A DNA stretch of 55,294 nt from Fibrobacter sp. (GCF_017551775.1 NZ_JAFZKX010000093.1:1-55294), one strand, 5' to 3'; positions 25,663 through 35,766 are shown, numbered from the stretch's first letter. Translations and numbers: made by a program. The notes: generated from the sequence alone by a model not told the origin.

Positions 25663-26997
25663 CTACGTATTTGCAGCATTTTTTGCAGTGATGTTTTTTA
25701 CAAAGAAGCCAAATTCCATATTTTCTGTGTTTTTAAACACATCACCTTGCACAATGACTCTACCCTCTGTGCCGGGGTTCAATTTGTCTGCAGCCGCGCC
25801 ACGAAAATCGAGAAGTCCAGACACCTCGCAAGGCACCATTCCCGAAGGCGTCATCAGTTCGAGAGAGTCATCCATCGTGAAGGGATTTTTCACGTTCACG
25901 CGGAAAGAATTCGATGCGGAATCGTAGCCTAGAATCTGCGCGGCGACGCACCCGCCCTGCGCTGCGACGTGCGTAGACTCGTAGTTCTGCGGCAAGGGAC
26001 CTTTGAGGAAGCCCGGCATAAACCCACGGCCATCCACAAACTCAATAGCACGGCGCGACTCCTGCGGAACAAGTTCCGGCGAGCACTCCGCACCCGATTC
26101 AAGCGCATGCACTGTTGCATCAATCGTCATACGGTAGGCACGCACTACCTGACTGAGGTAGTACACCGAACGTGTGCGGCCCTCTATCTTGAACGAATCC
26201 AAGCCGCCTTGTACAAGCGAAGGAACGACATCGAGCGCGCACAGATCGCGGCTGCTCATGAAGTACGTGCCCCAGGTATCTTCGTCCAGAGCGACCGGCG
26301 GAAGTTCGGGACGGTCGGTACGCTGGAGAGTAAATTCACCTTCGTGTTCGCGGTAGTCATCGGCCTGCGGACCGGAATTCGCATAGAGCCTGTAAGGCAT
26401 GCGGCAGCTGTTATCGCACGCGCCCTGGTTGGCATCGCGGTGCGTGACCCAGTTGCTCAACATACAACGTCCAGACATAGCCATACAAACGGCACCGTGA
26501 ACGAACACCTCCAGTTCCAGTCCGGGCAGTTTTTCCTTTATCTCTAAAATTTCCGACAAACGAAGTTCGCGGCTCAATATGATGCGACGCACTCCCAAAT
26601 CGTACCAGAATTTTGCGGCAAGGTAATTCGTGGTATTAGCTTGTACGGAAAGGTGTATTTCCACATCGGGGCGTTCCTTCCTAAGCCAGCCCACAAAACC
26701 CGGGTCTGCGACAATCAGTGCATCGGGCTTGAGTTCAATCGCCTGCAGCAGAGCCTTCTGGAAGGCCTCCACCTTCACGTTGCGGGGAATCACGTTGCTC
26801 GTGAGATAAAACTTCTTCCCGAGGGAGCGCGCGTATGCGATACCTTCGGCAAGGTCGTCCAGGTTCTTGAACCCGTTTTCGCGCGAACGCAGGCTGAACG
26901 CGGGCTGCCCCGCATATACAGCGTCCGCACCGTAGGCGTACGCATACTTCATGCGGGTCAAGTCACCCGCCGGCGCTAAAAGTTCTGGCTTCTTCAT
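25663..26997 (-). CDS. trhP: tRNA hydroxylation protein TrhP (peptidase U32 family, YegQ type)
   Basis: U32 proteins of the YegQ/TrhP branch are needed for prephenate-dependent hydroxylation of uridine 34 in certain tRNAs. Visible hallmarks: MKKPELLAPAGDLTRMKYA, YGADAVYAGQPAFSLR, HLSVQANTTN, RRIILSRELRLSEI, the U32 signature EVFVHGAVCMAMSGRCMLS, and NQGACDNSCRMPY, whose Cys residues may bind a metal cluster. Length of 444 residues fits YegQ rather than the longer RlhA branch. ATG at 26997. It is separated from the Wzi-like gene by 60 nt holding a small hairpin and a repeat, and is followed closely by a small helical protein. Confidence 0.9.
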   Translation of the reverse strand: MKKPELLAPAGDLTRMKYAYAYGADAVYAGQPAFSLRSRENGFKNLDDLAEGIAYARSLGKKFYLTSNVIPRNVKVEAFQKALLQAIELKPDALIVADPGFVGWLRKERPDVEIHLSVQANTTNYLAAKFWYDLGVRRIILSRELRLSEILEIKEKLPGLELEVFVHGAVCMAMSGRCMLSNWVTHRDANQGACDNSCRMPYRLYANSGPQADDYREHEGEFTLQRTDRPELPPVALDEDTWGTYFMSSRDLCALDVVPSLVQGGLDSFKIEGRTRSVYYLSQVVRAYRMTIDATVHALESGAECSPELVPQESRRAIEFVDGRGFMPGFLKGPLPQNYESTHVAAQGGCVAAQILGYDSASNSFRVNVKNPFTMDDSLELMTPSGMVPCEVSGLLDFRGAAADKLNPGTEGRVIVQGDVFKNTENMEFGFFVKNITAKNAANT

Positions 26998-27011
26998 TCT
27001 CTATACAAATT

Positions 27012-27054
27012 CTAGTAACTAGTAACTATTAACTAAGAACTGCGGCGAAGCCGC
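27012..27054. repeat. Short direct-repeat tract and hairpin between the Wzi-like gene and trhP
   Basis: TAGTAACTAGTAACTATTAA (about 27013-27032) consists of near-repeats of TAGTAACTA. It is followed by the hairpin GCGGC-gaa-GCCGC (27042-27054), which starts 3 nt after the Wzi-like stop codon. There is no clear T tract, so termination is doubtful. Confidence 0.4.
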
Positions 27055-27057
27055 TTC

Positions 27058-28686
27058 CTACCACTTGAATCCGGCGCGGAGATACGCCTTGCGGTCGTCA
27101 ATGAAGGTAATCTCGCCCATGAAGCTCACGTACTGCCCTTCGTAGCTGATCGCGGGCGTAAGCGAGTACTGCATCTTCGCTCCGTCAAGGAACTTCTTGG
27201 GAGTCTTCATGTGGTTACGGCGCGGAGTCGTGTCGTTCACGGCGCTACCGTAATCCGTTCCCTTCCAGAACCAGGTATTGCGAAGAGACGCAAAGATGTG
27301 CTTGTCCAGGCGCGCATACACGTTCCAGTCAATCGTCTGGCTGTTGGGGCCGCCCTGGTTCCCGAGCGGGTAACCGAGATGCGCGATCTGCGCCGTGTTC
27401 TTCTCGAAATGCGAATACACGTAGGGTTCGACGCGGGCGTATTCAGCAAGCGTTCCCACTTCGAGCAGGTGTCCCTTCAAATAGAAGTTGTGACCCGCCT
27501 GGAAACCCGCCATCCAAGCCCACTTGGCTTCGATGTTGTCGTTCTTTATGAGACTGATCGGAGATTCCATATCGTCGAGGAAAAATTCAGTATAAATTCT
27601 CGCCGTGTTGAACAGGCGGTAGTTGAAGTCAAACGCGAGAGAACCGTTGTTGGTATTTTCGCTGTAGTTTCCCTTTTCCATGAACAGCGGGACCGTCGGC
27701 ACAAAAAGCCAAGGCTTCAGGTTATCGTAAAGCACCGTGAGTTCGCTGATGCCGAACGTTCCGTTCCCAATCGCAAGTTCATAGCGATGGCCGAACACGT
27801 TGCGTTCTTCCTTGTTATCCATGCTCATGCTGTTGTTGACAATTCGCAAGTCGCCATAGAAGCTGAAAACGCGGAGCGGTCCGAACTGCAAGTCCACAGA
27901 AAGCATGTTGTACGGAAGCGCGAACTGGTTCAAAGACAAGTTGTTGTAGTAGCCCGGGCCCCAGTGGAGCACATCGCGAGCGAGGTCAACGCGAATCCAG
28001 TCGTAGTTGAACGCGAAATGCGTACGGTAGCGCGCGTAGCTCGTATATTCCACGCCGGAATTATTTTCTTCTTTCTGCACTTCCAAAAATTCGTGGTCCC
28101 ACGACCTCGACTTTTTCGCGGAGTGCCCTTCATCGTAAATGCGGGCGTCGAGCACGAACTCGAGCGAATCCGCATAGCCGCGCAGGTAGATACCGCCATC
28201 GATACCCGGCCAAATGGTATCGCCAAGATTCTCGCCTCTGCGGTTGTCTATGTCGTTGATATATTCCCCGCCACGGTAATCGATACCGCCGACAATGCTC
28301 GTCGCAATCGCGAACTTCGGGAGTTGCCCCGCACGAAGGGCTTCGAGATTCTTGACGCAGGAAGTATCTCCCTCATGGCACTGCAGCTCAAGCCCGTGCC
28401 CGGAAATCGCTCCTCCCCGCAGGTTGTCGTAATAGAGCAGCGCCTTTCCCTCGGTATTCACGAAGCGCTTGATAAACGTGGTATCGCGCCGCGGGTAGGT
28501 AAAGAACTGACGCTCGTCTCCCACAGTCTGCCTGTGGTATTCGAAGAGCATCGGGGCAGTCTCGAGCGTGCGCAGGCCACGGGCGCGTTCGGTCCCGATA
28601 ACCGGAGATGCGGCAAACGCCTGCAAGGGAATCAGCGACAGGAATGCCGCCGCGAAAAAAAGCGTACGTGATTTTTCAAGAATCAT
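27058..28686 (-). CDS. Outer-membrane beta-barrel protein, Wzi-like
   Basis: 542 residues. The signal peptide MILEKSRTLFFAAAF ends around AFA|ASPVIG. The rest alternates polar and aromatic residues and ends in Lys-Trp (YLRAGFKW), typical of outer-membrane barrels. The segment VLHWGPGYYNNLSLNQFALPY resembles the WGPG block of the Caps_assemb_Wzi family, outer-membrane proteins that anchor capsule at the cell surface. ATG at 28686; an upstream GTG at 28692 adds only two residues. Monocistronic between a divergent promoter region and trhP. Its exact polysaccharide partner is unknown. Confidence 0.75.
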   Translation of the reverse strand: MILEKSRTLFFAAAFLSLIPLQAFAASPVIGTERARGLRTLETAPMLFEYHRQTVGDERQFFTYPRRDTTFIKRFVNTEGKALLYYDNLRGGAISGHGLELQCHEGDTSCVKNLEALRAGQLPKFAIATSIVGGIDYRGGEYINDIDNRRGENLGDTIWPGIDGGIYLRGYADSLEFVLDARIYDEGHSAKKSRSWDHEFLEVQKEENNSGVEYTSYARYRTHFAFNYDWIRVDLARDVLHWGPGYYNNLSLNQFALPYNMLSVDLQFGPLRVFSFYGDLRIVNNSMSMDNKEERNVFGHRYELAIGNGTFGISELTVLYDNLKPWLFVPTVPLFMEKGNYSENTNNGSLAFDFNYRLFNTARIYTEFFLDDMESPISLIKNDNIEAKWAWMAGFQAGHNFYLKGHLLEVGTLAEYARVEPYVYSHFEKNTAQIAHLGYPLGNQGGPNSQTIDWNVYARLDKHIFASLRNTWFWKGTDYGSAVNDTTPRRNHMKTPKKFLDGAKMQYSLTPAISYEGQYVSFMGEITFIDDRKAYLRAGFKW

Positions 28687-28889
28687 AAACACAATTTAGC
28701 TTTTTCATCCGTTGTCATTTTTTCAACAAGATTGTTTTCGGCCACTTTCGTCCCAAACGGAACCAAAGCCCCCGATTTCCCGAAATTTTTTTTTTAAAAG
28801 ATTCACAAAACAGCCAAAAAACGCCATCAAATCTAAATATCTTTTTCACATAAGCCCCACGGGGTTTCATTTGGTCTAAGGATGTTATC

Positions 28890-30659
28890 ATGAAAACAAG
28901 AACTCAAAAGTGCTTGGCGATTATCTCCGCATTCGCATTCGCACTCACCGCCTGTTCCGACGAACCATCGGGCGTGCAGGCAAGCGAAAACAGCGAGACA
29001 GATAAGCCGCTCCAAGAAGAATCCTCAAAGAAGATGTGCCTCTCCGAAGAGTACACGGGCCACTACGCCGAAGACGGCGAAACGATCCTGTGTTTCGATG
29101 CGACAGGCGATCTCATTTTCTGGATAGATGCAGACGGAATTATCGGCCTACCGAATTCCAGTTCGGGAACATCTCCCAACGAGAATCCCATGGCGCAGTC
29201 TTCCGCCGGTAACGGCACCGACACGGGCTCGTCACTTGCCGGCAGCTCCTCGTCGAGCATGGTTTCGCCGGCCAGCAGCGCCACCACAAGCGCAACAAAC
29301 AAGGCTTCCGACGGCAACGCTCCCGCCATCACGTACACGGCCTCCGGCGCGACCATCACGAAGAACAACGGCTGCGTCGAAGTGAACGGCGGCGAGGTCG
29401 TCATCACCTGCGCGGGCGAATACGACTTCAGCGGAACCTACACGGGCAGCGACGCGCAAATCCGCGTGTACTCCCCCAAGAGCGATAGCGGGGTCTACCT
29501 GAACCTGCGCGGGCTTGCGCTCACCAACAACGCAGACGCCCCCATCTACGTGCAGATGGCAAGCAAGGTTTTCGTCGTCGCAAAAAGCGGCACCGAAAAC
29601 ACCTTCACCGACGCGAGCACCCGCGCCAAGACGCATAGCTACGTGAACGCGAACGGCGAAACGAAAACCGACACCACGGGCGCCTGCATCTACGCGAAAG
29701 ACGACCTCACCATCAAAGGCGAAGGCACCCTCACCGTGAAGGGCAACTACAACAACGGCATCCATTCCAGCAACGACCTGCGTTTCCGCGGCGAGACCAT
29801 CGTGAACGTTTCCGCGAAAAACCACGGCCTCAAGGGCAAGGAACTTGTCGACATCGAGAAGGGCAACATCACCATCAACGCGACCAGCGGCGACGGCATC
29901 CACAGCGACATGAACGTAGTCCTGACCGGCGGCAACGTCAAGGTCAATGCGGGCGACGACGGCATCCACGCCGACTCCGCGCTCCACCTGGCCGGCTCCA
30001 CCGTGAACGTCGAGAAGGCGGGCGAAGGCATGGAAGCGTTCTACATCTTCGCGGAAGGCGGCGTCACCGCGACCTACGGCACCGACGACGGCTGGAACGC
30101 AGCGGGCGGTTCTGCCGACGGTTCCACCAGCACGGGCGGCAGCCAAGGCGGCTGGGGCATGGGCATGGGCGGCATGCAGAGCAGTTCCAAGGGCTATATC
30201 GTCATCACCGGCGGCCACCACTACATCAGCGCCTCGGGCAACGACATCGACGTACTCGACGCGAACGGCACGGCAAAGCAGAGCGGCGGCGTGGTCATCC
30301 TCGAGATTCCCAGCAGCGGCAGCGGCATGGGCGGCATGGGCGGAGGAAGGCCCGGCAGCGGCAGCAGCAGCGGATGCTCCACCAACATGGCCGGTGGCCT
30401 CATCGACACCGACAACGGGTTCACCATCACGGGCGGGGTGCTGCTCGGATTCGGGAACCAGACCGAGGAATACCCGAACTGCGGGAAGGTCTCGTACACG
30501 GCGGGCACGGCCTACGGAAGCGACGACGCTGCGTTCAGCCCCAAGGGTTCGGGCAGCATGATCGTCTACGGCGGCTCCGTAACCTCCGTCGGGGAAGTGA
30601 ACACTAGCGGCATGCAGGTGCTGGAATTCCCCAACGGGCTCAAGTATTATTACAAATAA
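28890..30659 (+). CDS. Surface lipoprotein with Cthe_2159-type carbohydrate-binding beta-helix
   Basis: 589 residues. Lipoprotein signal with lipobox LTAC, Ser-rich linker to about residue 140, then a right-handed beta-helix with repeated short strands: VYLNLRGLALTNNADAPIYV, GEGTLTVKGNYNNGIHSS, INATSGDGIHSD and NAGDDGIHADSALHL. The recurring GIHS/GIHAD ladder is the hallmark of the Cthe_2159 family (pfam14262), whose founder binds cellulose-like and pectin-like polymers. Two Gly/Met/Ser loops interrupt the helix (GGWGMGMGGMQSSS and GSGMGGMGGG). AAGGAT lies 6 nt before the ATG. Probably a fibre-binding surface protein; the ligand is inferred from the family. Confidence 0.82.
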   Translation: MKTRTQKCLAIISAFAFALTACSDEPSGVQASENSETDKPLQEESSKKMCLSEEYTGHYAEDGETILCFDATGDLIFWIDADGIIGLPNSSSGTSPNENPMAQSSAGNGTDTGSSLAGSSSSSMVSPASSATTSATNKASDGNAPAITYTASGATITKNNGCVEVNGGEVVITCAGEYDFSGTYTGSDAQIRVYSPKSDSGVYLNLRGLALTNNADAPIYVQMASKVFVVAKSGTENTFTDASTRAKTHSYVNANGETKTDTTGACIYAKDDLTIKGEGTLTVKGNYNNGIHSSNDLRFRGETIVNVSAKNHGLKGKELVDIEKGNITINATSGDGIHSDMNVVLTGGNVKVNAGDDGIHADSALHLAGSTVNVEKAGEGMEAFYIFAEGGVTATYGTDDGWNAAGGSADGSTSTGGSQGGWGMGMGGMQSSSKGYIVITGGHHYISASGNDIDVLDANGTAKQSGGVVILEIPSSGSGMGGMGGGRPGSGSSSGCSTNMAGGLIDTDNGFTITGGVLLGFGNQTEEYPNCGKVSYTAGTAYGSDDAAFSPKGSGSMIVYGGSVTSVGEVNTSGMQVLEFPNGLKYYYK

Positions 30660-30782
30660 ACGGGAAATAAGGCCAAAAACGCAAAAGTGAGCCCCGTCAC
30701 ACGGCAAAAATATTTTTGCAAACAACCTTACCAATCCCGAAATTATTTGCTATTGTTGTAAGTACTCCAAACCAACCCCAAA

Positions 30783-30832
30783 AGCCAGGCAGCGAAAGTG
30801 TACACACTTGCATTGCCTGGCTCCTTTTTTTT
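30783..30832 (+). terminator. Strong intergenic hairpin terminator
   Basis: AGCCAGGCA (30783-30791) pairs with TGCCTGGCT (30814-30822). An inner AGTGT/ACACT stem lies inside, and CTCC plus eight T follow. It is about 120 nt after the 28890 gene and insulates it from the 30942 gene. Confidence 0.75.
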
Positions 30833-30941
30833 AGTTAGTGTGATATTTCAACCAATAAACCGGTTATTTCTATATAAAGCAGTCCCACATACGTAAAAAA
30901 AAGGTAATTTAAATGCGTATGGTACCCCGAACGAGGTTTCA

Positions 30942-33900
30942 ATGGTTTCTTTGCGCTCTTTTGTAACAATAGTCTGCTCGACCGCCCTGTTTGCCTACGC
31001 CCAGGTGGAATTCCCCATGGGTTCCGAAGTCGTCAACGTGAAGGAAGAACCCTACAACGCCAAGGGTGACGGAAAAACCGACGATACCGAGGCCATCCAG
31101 AAGGCCCTGAGCGACCACCCGGACGGCGACTTCATCATCTACCTCCCGCACGGCATCTACAAGATTACCTCGGCCATCCAGTGGCCTTCCGCGAACAAGC
31201 CCGACAAGGATTACCGGCGCACCATCCTCCAGGGCCAAAGCATGGGCGGTACCATCATCGCCCTCCAGGACGACGTCCCCGGATTCGAGAACCCGGATTT
31301 CCCGCAGGCGATCATCTACACGGGTGACGGCCCGAACCCGAGACAGAGGAACTCCATCCGCGACCTCACGCTCCGTACCGGCAAGAAGAACCCCGGCGCC
31401 ATCGGTATCCGCTTCAACGCCTCCGTGCAGGGCACCATCAACAACGTGAAAGTTTCTTCGGGCGACAGCTCGGGCGTCTACGGTATCGACCTGGGCTTCA
31501 CCGACAACATCGGCCCGCTGCTCCTCAAGAACGTGGAAATCGACGGCTTCGGCGTGGGCATCTACGCCGGCGGAAAGACGAACAGCCTGACCCTGGAGCA
31601 CGTGACCCTCGGCGGGCAGAAGAAATTCGGCATCGACAACGACGGCCAGATGCTCTCCATCCGCGCGCTGCGCTTCAAGGGCGGCGCCACCGCGGTCTAC
31701 AACCACGGGCAAGACGCTTCGATGGTCCTCGTGGACGGTACCCTCGAATACGACCCGGGCAAGAAGGGCTCCAAGCCGGTCACCGCAATCGTGAACGAGG
31801 GCCAGCTGTTCGCGCGCTCCGTCGTGGTGAGCAAGTTCAAGTCCAAGATCAAGAGCACCAAGAAGGCCTACAACGAATCGGTATCCAACACCGAAATCGT
31901 CGAGTTCGCCACGCAGCAGAACCTCCAGCTCTGCCACAGCCCCAAGAATTCCATGAGGCTCTCCGTCACCGAGACCCCGAACAACCCCGAGCAGAAGTCC
32001 ATGTACTGGACCTCCATCACCGGTGAATACGGCGGCAAGGCCAACGACGGCTCCGACGACTCCAAGGCAATCCAGGACGCCATCGACGACGGCGCCGAAA
32101 CGATATTCTTCCCGCCGGGAGGCCGCTGGACCATCAACCGCGACATCTACTTGCGCAACCGCATCCACAGGCTCATCGGTACCGAAGGCAAAATCGACGG
32201 CAAGGGCAAGTTCATCATCGAGGACGGCGCATTCGTCGACCTCACCATCGAAAGGTTCTCCACGTTCGCAAGCGGCATCACGAACCGCTCCAAGCGCGCG
32301 CTCATCCTCAAGAACATGTACCTCAAGTCCTACGAGTCCGACGACTTCGCCACGGGCGACATCTTCATGGAAGACGTTTCCGTCGGTACCATACGGACAA
32401 ACCAGCAGCGCCTGTGGGGCCGCCAGATTACCATGGTCGGCGACACCAAGGGCCCGAAGATTTCCAACAACGGCGGTTCCATCTGGATTCTCGGCCTCAC
32501 CGCCAAAGACGGCAACACCGTCCTCCACAACTTCAACAAGGGCTCGGCCGAACTCCTGGGCGTGAACGTCATCGCAAGCGACAAGGCGAAGAACAACCCG
32601 ATGTTCATCAACGACAACTCGAACATCTCCATCGTCGGCCTCAAGGAGACGCTCACCCGCGGCAACCCCTACGCCAAGGTCGTCGAGGAATCCCGCCAGG
32701 GTTCGAAGGTCTACGCCCTCAAGAATACGGAACTCCCCCACAACGAGACGGGCGGATCCATGATGGCGCTCTATACGGGATACGCCCCCAAGCAGGGCCA
32801 GAACGAACCGCCCAAGGCCAGCGTCACGAGGGAAAACATCCTGGTCCAGCCCAACAAGCTCCACCTTGTCGGAAACGTGGAAGACGACGGCCGCGGCGAC
32901 GGCCTCTGCCGCGTCCCCGTAGTCTGGAAGAAGGGCGCGGGCCCCGGTAAGGTCACCTTCTCCGATTCGCTCGAATACGAAACCGACGTGACGTTCACCG
33001 CGAGCGGGCGCTACAACGTGCTGTTCAAGGCGAACGACGGCTACACCGAAGGCACCGACACCGGCAGGGTCTACGTGTTCGACAAGCGCTACACCACGCT
33101 CGACCACAGCGGTGACAACATCCCGAGCGGCCGCGGCATGGACGCCTGGATCTCGCAGTTCGATAACTACACGCCGCACAGCACCGACGAGAACCTGCGC
33201 ATCGCCCACGACAAGAACGACGCCGGAAAGATTTACCTCAAGTTCGACCTGTCCGCACTCCCGGGCCCGCTCTTCGACGCCGCCCTCAAGCTCGACTTCG
33301 ATGCGGACTCCATCAAGAAGCCCGTGCAGCTCAACATCTTCGGCCTGAAGGAATCCGCGAAAGACGCGACCTTCGGCGAAGACAAGCTGGGCATCGACTG
33401 GAAGAGCGACGAACTCACGTGGGAAAACGCGCCGGCCAACCTCGACCAGCCCGGCGGCCAGTTCAATATCCGCAAGAACTCCGGCGGCGGCATCGACACC
33501 AAGTACGCCGACTTCCTCGGAATTATCACCATCAACCCGAAGGCCCCGCTCGGCGCCTTCCTGCGCACCCCCACGCTCACTGAATTCTTCAAACGCAAGC
33601 ACGCCTCCGGCCTCTACACGCTCATCCTCACCGCGGTCGAACCCGGCGAGACCTTCATCAAGTCCAGGAACGCGGGCAGGAACTCGGCGCCTGCGCTCTA
33701 CGTCGGGTACTACGACAACTCCCGTTCCGTGGGCGGCGAGGCGATGGACGGCGGCTACACGCTCTCGAAGGTGAACATCGACATCGTGAACCTAGACTGC
33801 AACTTCGACCTCACCGTCGGCTACCCGCAGTTCGTGCAGATCGAAATCATAAACGAGTCGGGCAAGCGCATGCTCACGGTCGCCGCCCGCGAACTCGCCG

Positions 33901-34016
33901 GCGAAAAGAAGACCAACTTCAAGTTCAAGGCGAAGGCGTTCCCCACTGGCAAGTACACTCTCAAGATCATCGGCGAGGCATTCACCGCCGAACAGAAATT
34001 CTTCATCCTCAACTAA
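30942..34016 (+). CDS. Secreted double beta-helix protein (pectate-lyase-3/GH55-like) with DNRLRE-like module
   Basis: 1024 residues with signal peptide ending near FAYAQ. Two pectate_lyase_3-type beta-helix starts are visible: NAKGDGKTDDTEAIQKAL (about residue 39) and GGKANDGSDDSKAIQDAIDD (about residue 360). This tandem arrangement is seen in GH55 glucanases and phage-tailspike-like proteins. Residues about 720-920 look like a DNRLRE beta-sandwich (RIAHDKNDAGKIYLKFDLS, DELTWENAPANLDQPGG). The last 75 residues resemble a secretion-sorting domain. Catalytic residues cannot be identified by eye, so the enzyme activity is unproven. GAGG precedes the ATG by 7 nt. The next gene follows after 21 nt, suggesting an operon. 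Confidence 0.75.
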   Translation: MVSLRSFVTIVCSTALFAYAQVEFPMGSEVVNVKEEPYNAKGDGKTDDTEAIQKALSDHPDGDFIIYLPHGIYKITSAIQWPSANKPDKDYRRTILQGQSMGGTIIALQDDVPGFENPDFPQAIIYTGDGPNPRQRNSIRDLTLRTGKKNPGAIGIRFNASVQGTINNVKVSSGDSSGVYGIDLGFTDNIGPLLLKNVEIDGFGVGIYAGGKTNSLTLEHVTLGGQKKFGIDNDGQMLSIRALRFKGGATAVYNHGQDASMVLVDGTLEYDPGKKGSKPVTAIVNEGQLFARSVVVSKFKSKIKSTKKAYNESVSNTEIVEFATQQNLQLCHSPKNSMRLSVTETPNNPEQKSMYWTSITGEYGGKANDGSDDSKAIQDAIDDGAETIFFPPGGRWTINRDIYLRNRIHRLIGTEGKIDGKGKFIIEDGAFVDLTIERFSTFASGITNRSKRALILKNMYLKSYESDDFATGDIFMEDVSVGTIRTNQQRLWGRQITMVGDTKGPKISNNGGSIWILGLTAKDGNTVLHNFNKGSAELLGVNVIASDKAKNNPMFINDNSNISIVGLKETLTRGNPYAKVVEESRQGSKVYALKNTELPHNETGGSMMALYTGYAPKQGQNEPPKASVTRENILVQPNKLHLVGNVEDDGRGDGLCRVPVVWKKGAGPGKVTFSDSLEYETDVTFTASGRYNVLFKANDGYTEGTDTGRVYVFDKRYTTLDHSGDNIPSGRGMDAWISQFDNYTPHSTDENLRIAHDKNDAGKIYLKFDLSALPGPLFDAALKLDFDADSIKKPVQLNIFGLKESAKDATFGEDKLGIDWKSDELTWENAPANLDQPGGQFNIRKNSGGGIDTKYADFLGIITINPKAPLGAFLRTPTLTEFFKRKHASGLYTLILTAVEPGETFIKSRNAGRNSAPALYVGYYDNSRSVGGEAMDGGYTLSKVNIDIVNLDCNFDLTVGYPQFVQIEIINESGKRMLTVAARELAGEKKTNFKFKAKAFPTGKYTLKIIGEAFTAEQKFFILN

Positions 34017-34037
34017 CGCAATCTGACCGGTACGAAC

Positions 34038-35741
34038 ATGAACAAACTCCTTTCTGCATTACTCATTCCGGCAGCGCTCTTCGTAGCCTGTAGCGAACAG
34101 ACTCACACGAACACCTCGTCCGTCACCGACGGCAACGAAAGCTTCGCAGAAGAGTCGTTCAGTTCCAGTTCCTCGCTCACCACGAGGCTCGACATCGATT
34201 ACCGCGACACGCTCGTCTCGGGCGACACGATGAACTTCTACATGGAGTTCGCCTCCTGGGATACCATCACCGTCGAGAGGGACACGAGCGACGAGGATTC
34301 GAAGGATTCCACCTACGTGCAGAAAATCTGCCACGACGACATCCTCTGCCTCGACAGCGCCAACACGACCGTTTCGCTGTTCCTGGGCGACTTCCCCAAG
34401 GGCACGCGCATCTCCGTGCTAGCCGCGACTAGCGACATGGAGAACGACACCATCCGCATCCGCGGCGAGAAGAGCGGCAACCTCCGCACGCTCATGCCCG
34501 TGTACGATACCAAAAAGAAGGATTCCGTCTATAGCGACTACATGATTCCGGGCTCCGGCGCCGACATGATCCCCAACAGTTTCATCGCGTTCAACGACGA
34601 CTTCTACTACCTCGAACTCGCCGCGAAATTCGACACCTCGGCGCACCTGCGCATCAAGGCTGACGTCGACACCGGCTTCTACAACTATACGGGCGATTCC
34701 GCGCAAGTAGACATCGACCTGCGCGACACCGTGCGCGGCATCCTCGTCATCGGCGAGGCCCCGAAGAAAATCGACGTGAAGTTCAAGGTGGAAACCGGCT
34801 TCAGCGTGAACCTCTCCGTGCAGGGCTACAGCATCAACAAGTTCGAAATCCTCGACCAGGACGAGCACGTCTACAGCCCCGACGCCGACACGCTCGACAC
34901 CCTGCTCGTCACCAACTCCAACACCGAATGGACGCTCTCGCTTTACCCGAGCAACGTCGTGAGCTTCGTTTCCGGGCCCTTCGCGACCTTCGAGGCCGCC
35001 ACCCGCTTCCGCAGGCTGAACCAGGGCGAATACCTCGCCAAGCCCGACTCCATCATCTACCCCGGCGACACGCTCACCGTGGTGCGCCCCGCGAACGACT
35101 CCACCAAGTACTACCTGCGGCAAGACCACTACGTGTGGCTCGCCGACCTCAAGAAGGGCGACTCCCTGGTCGTGTACCACGAGATGGCGGGCTACTGCAA
35201 GTACCAGGAATGCAAGGGCACCCCGCGCGCCTCCTACTGGCTCATCAACGACAAGGGCGACTCCGTAGGCACCATCAGCAGCCTCGAGCACAGCTACAAG
35301 GCCAAGAAGGACGGCCCCGTCTACCTGCGCTACCTGCAGCTCAATTCCAAGGCCTTGACCGACTCGAACCTCACCCTCAGGACGTTCATCCAGAGGCCCG
35401 GGTCGCTCGACTCCCTCAAGTTCTACAACGAAGCCAAGGACGAGACCTACACCACCAAGCGCGTGAAGGCCGGCGACACCGTGAAGCTCTCGGAATTCGC
35501 CTTCCAGACAGTCCCCTACAAGACGAGTTCCAACGTCAAGTGGTTCGTCCCCTGCGAAGACCTGACCATCATCGGTACCGCGTCTTACCTGAGCCAGATC
35601 GAGAACTGCAAGGGCGAACAGGAGATATCCTCGTTCTACCTCATCGCGCAGGATGACGCCACCGACAAGGACGCGCGCCTCATCGCGCAGAGCATGGCCG
35701 ACCCCCTCATGAGGGACACCTTGACCATAAATGTGCGCTAA
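34038..35741 (+). CDS. Large lipoprotein, unknown function
   Basis: 567 residues. Signal peptide MNKLLSALLIPAALFVAC, short Ser-rich linker, then an acidic, strand-rich body without a recognised catalytic motif. Repeated elements such as LVSGDTMNFYMEF, YPGDTLTVVRP and VKAGDTVKLSEF look like related beta-sandwich modules, perhaps three or four. Four Cys in two nearby pairs (ICHDDILC and GYCKYQEC) and two later ones may form disulfides. It follows the beta-helix protein by 21 nt and probably partners it at the cell surface. I assign no function. Confidence 0.72.
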   Translation: MNKLLSALLIPAALFVACSEQTHTNTSSVTDGNESFAEESFSSSSSLTTRLDIDYRDTLVSGDTMNFYMEFASWDTITVERDTSDEDSKDSTYVQKICHDDILCLDSANTTVSLFLGDFPKGTRISVLAATSDMENDTIRIRGEKSGNLRTLMPVYDTKKKDSVYSDYMIPGSGADMIPNSFIAFNDDFYYLELAAKFDTSAHLRIKADVDTGFYNYTGDSAQVDIDLRDTVRGILVIGEAPKKIDVKFKVETGFSVNLSVQGYSINKFEILDQDEHVYSPDADTLDTLLVTNSNTEWTLSLYPSNVVSFVSGPFATFEAATRFRRLNQGEYLAKPDSIIYPGDTLTVVRPANDSTKYYLRQDHYVWLADLKKGDSLVVYHEMAGYCKYQECKGTPRASYWLINDKGDSVGTISSLEHSYKAKKDGPVYLRYLQLNSKALTDSNLTLRTFIQRPGSLDSLKFYNEAKDETYTTKRVKAGDTVKLSEFAFQTVPYKTSSNVKWFVPCEDLTIIGTASYLSQIENCKGEQEISSFYLIAQDDATDKDARLIAQSMADPLMRDTLTINVR

Positions 35742-35766
35742 TCTGCCCCGAAAAGCGGCAAAAGCC

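Noticed and set aside
30939-33602. Minus-strand reading frame of 887 codons
   Set aside because: Val/Asp/Gly-rich shadow of the secreted beta-helix gene, which has signal peptide and domain motifs.
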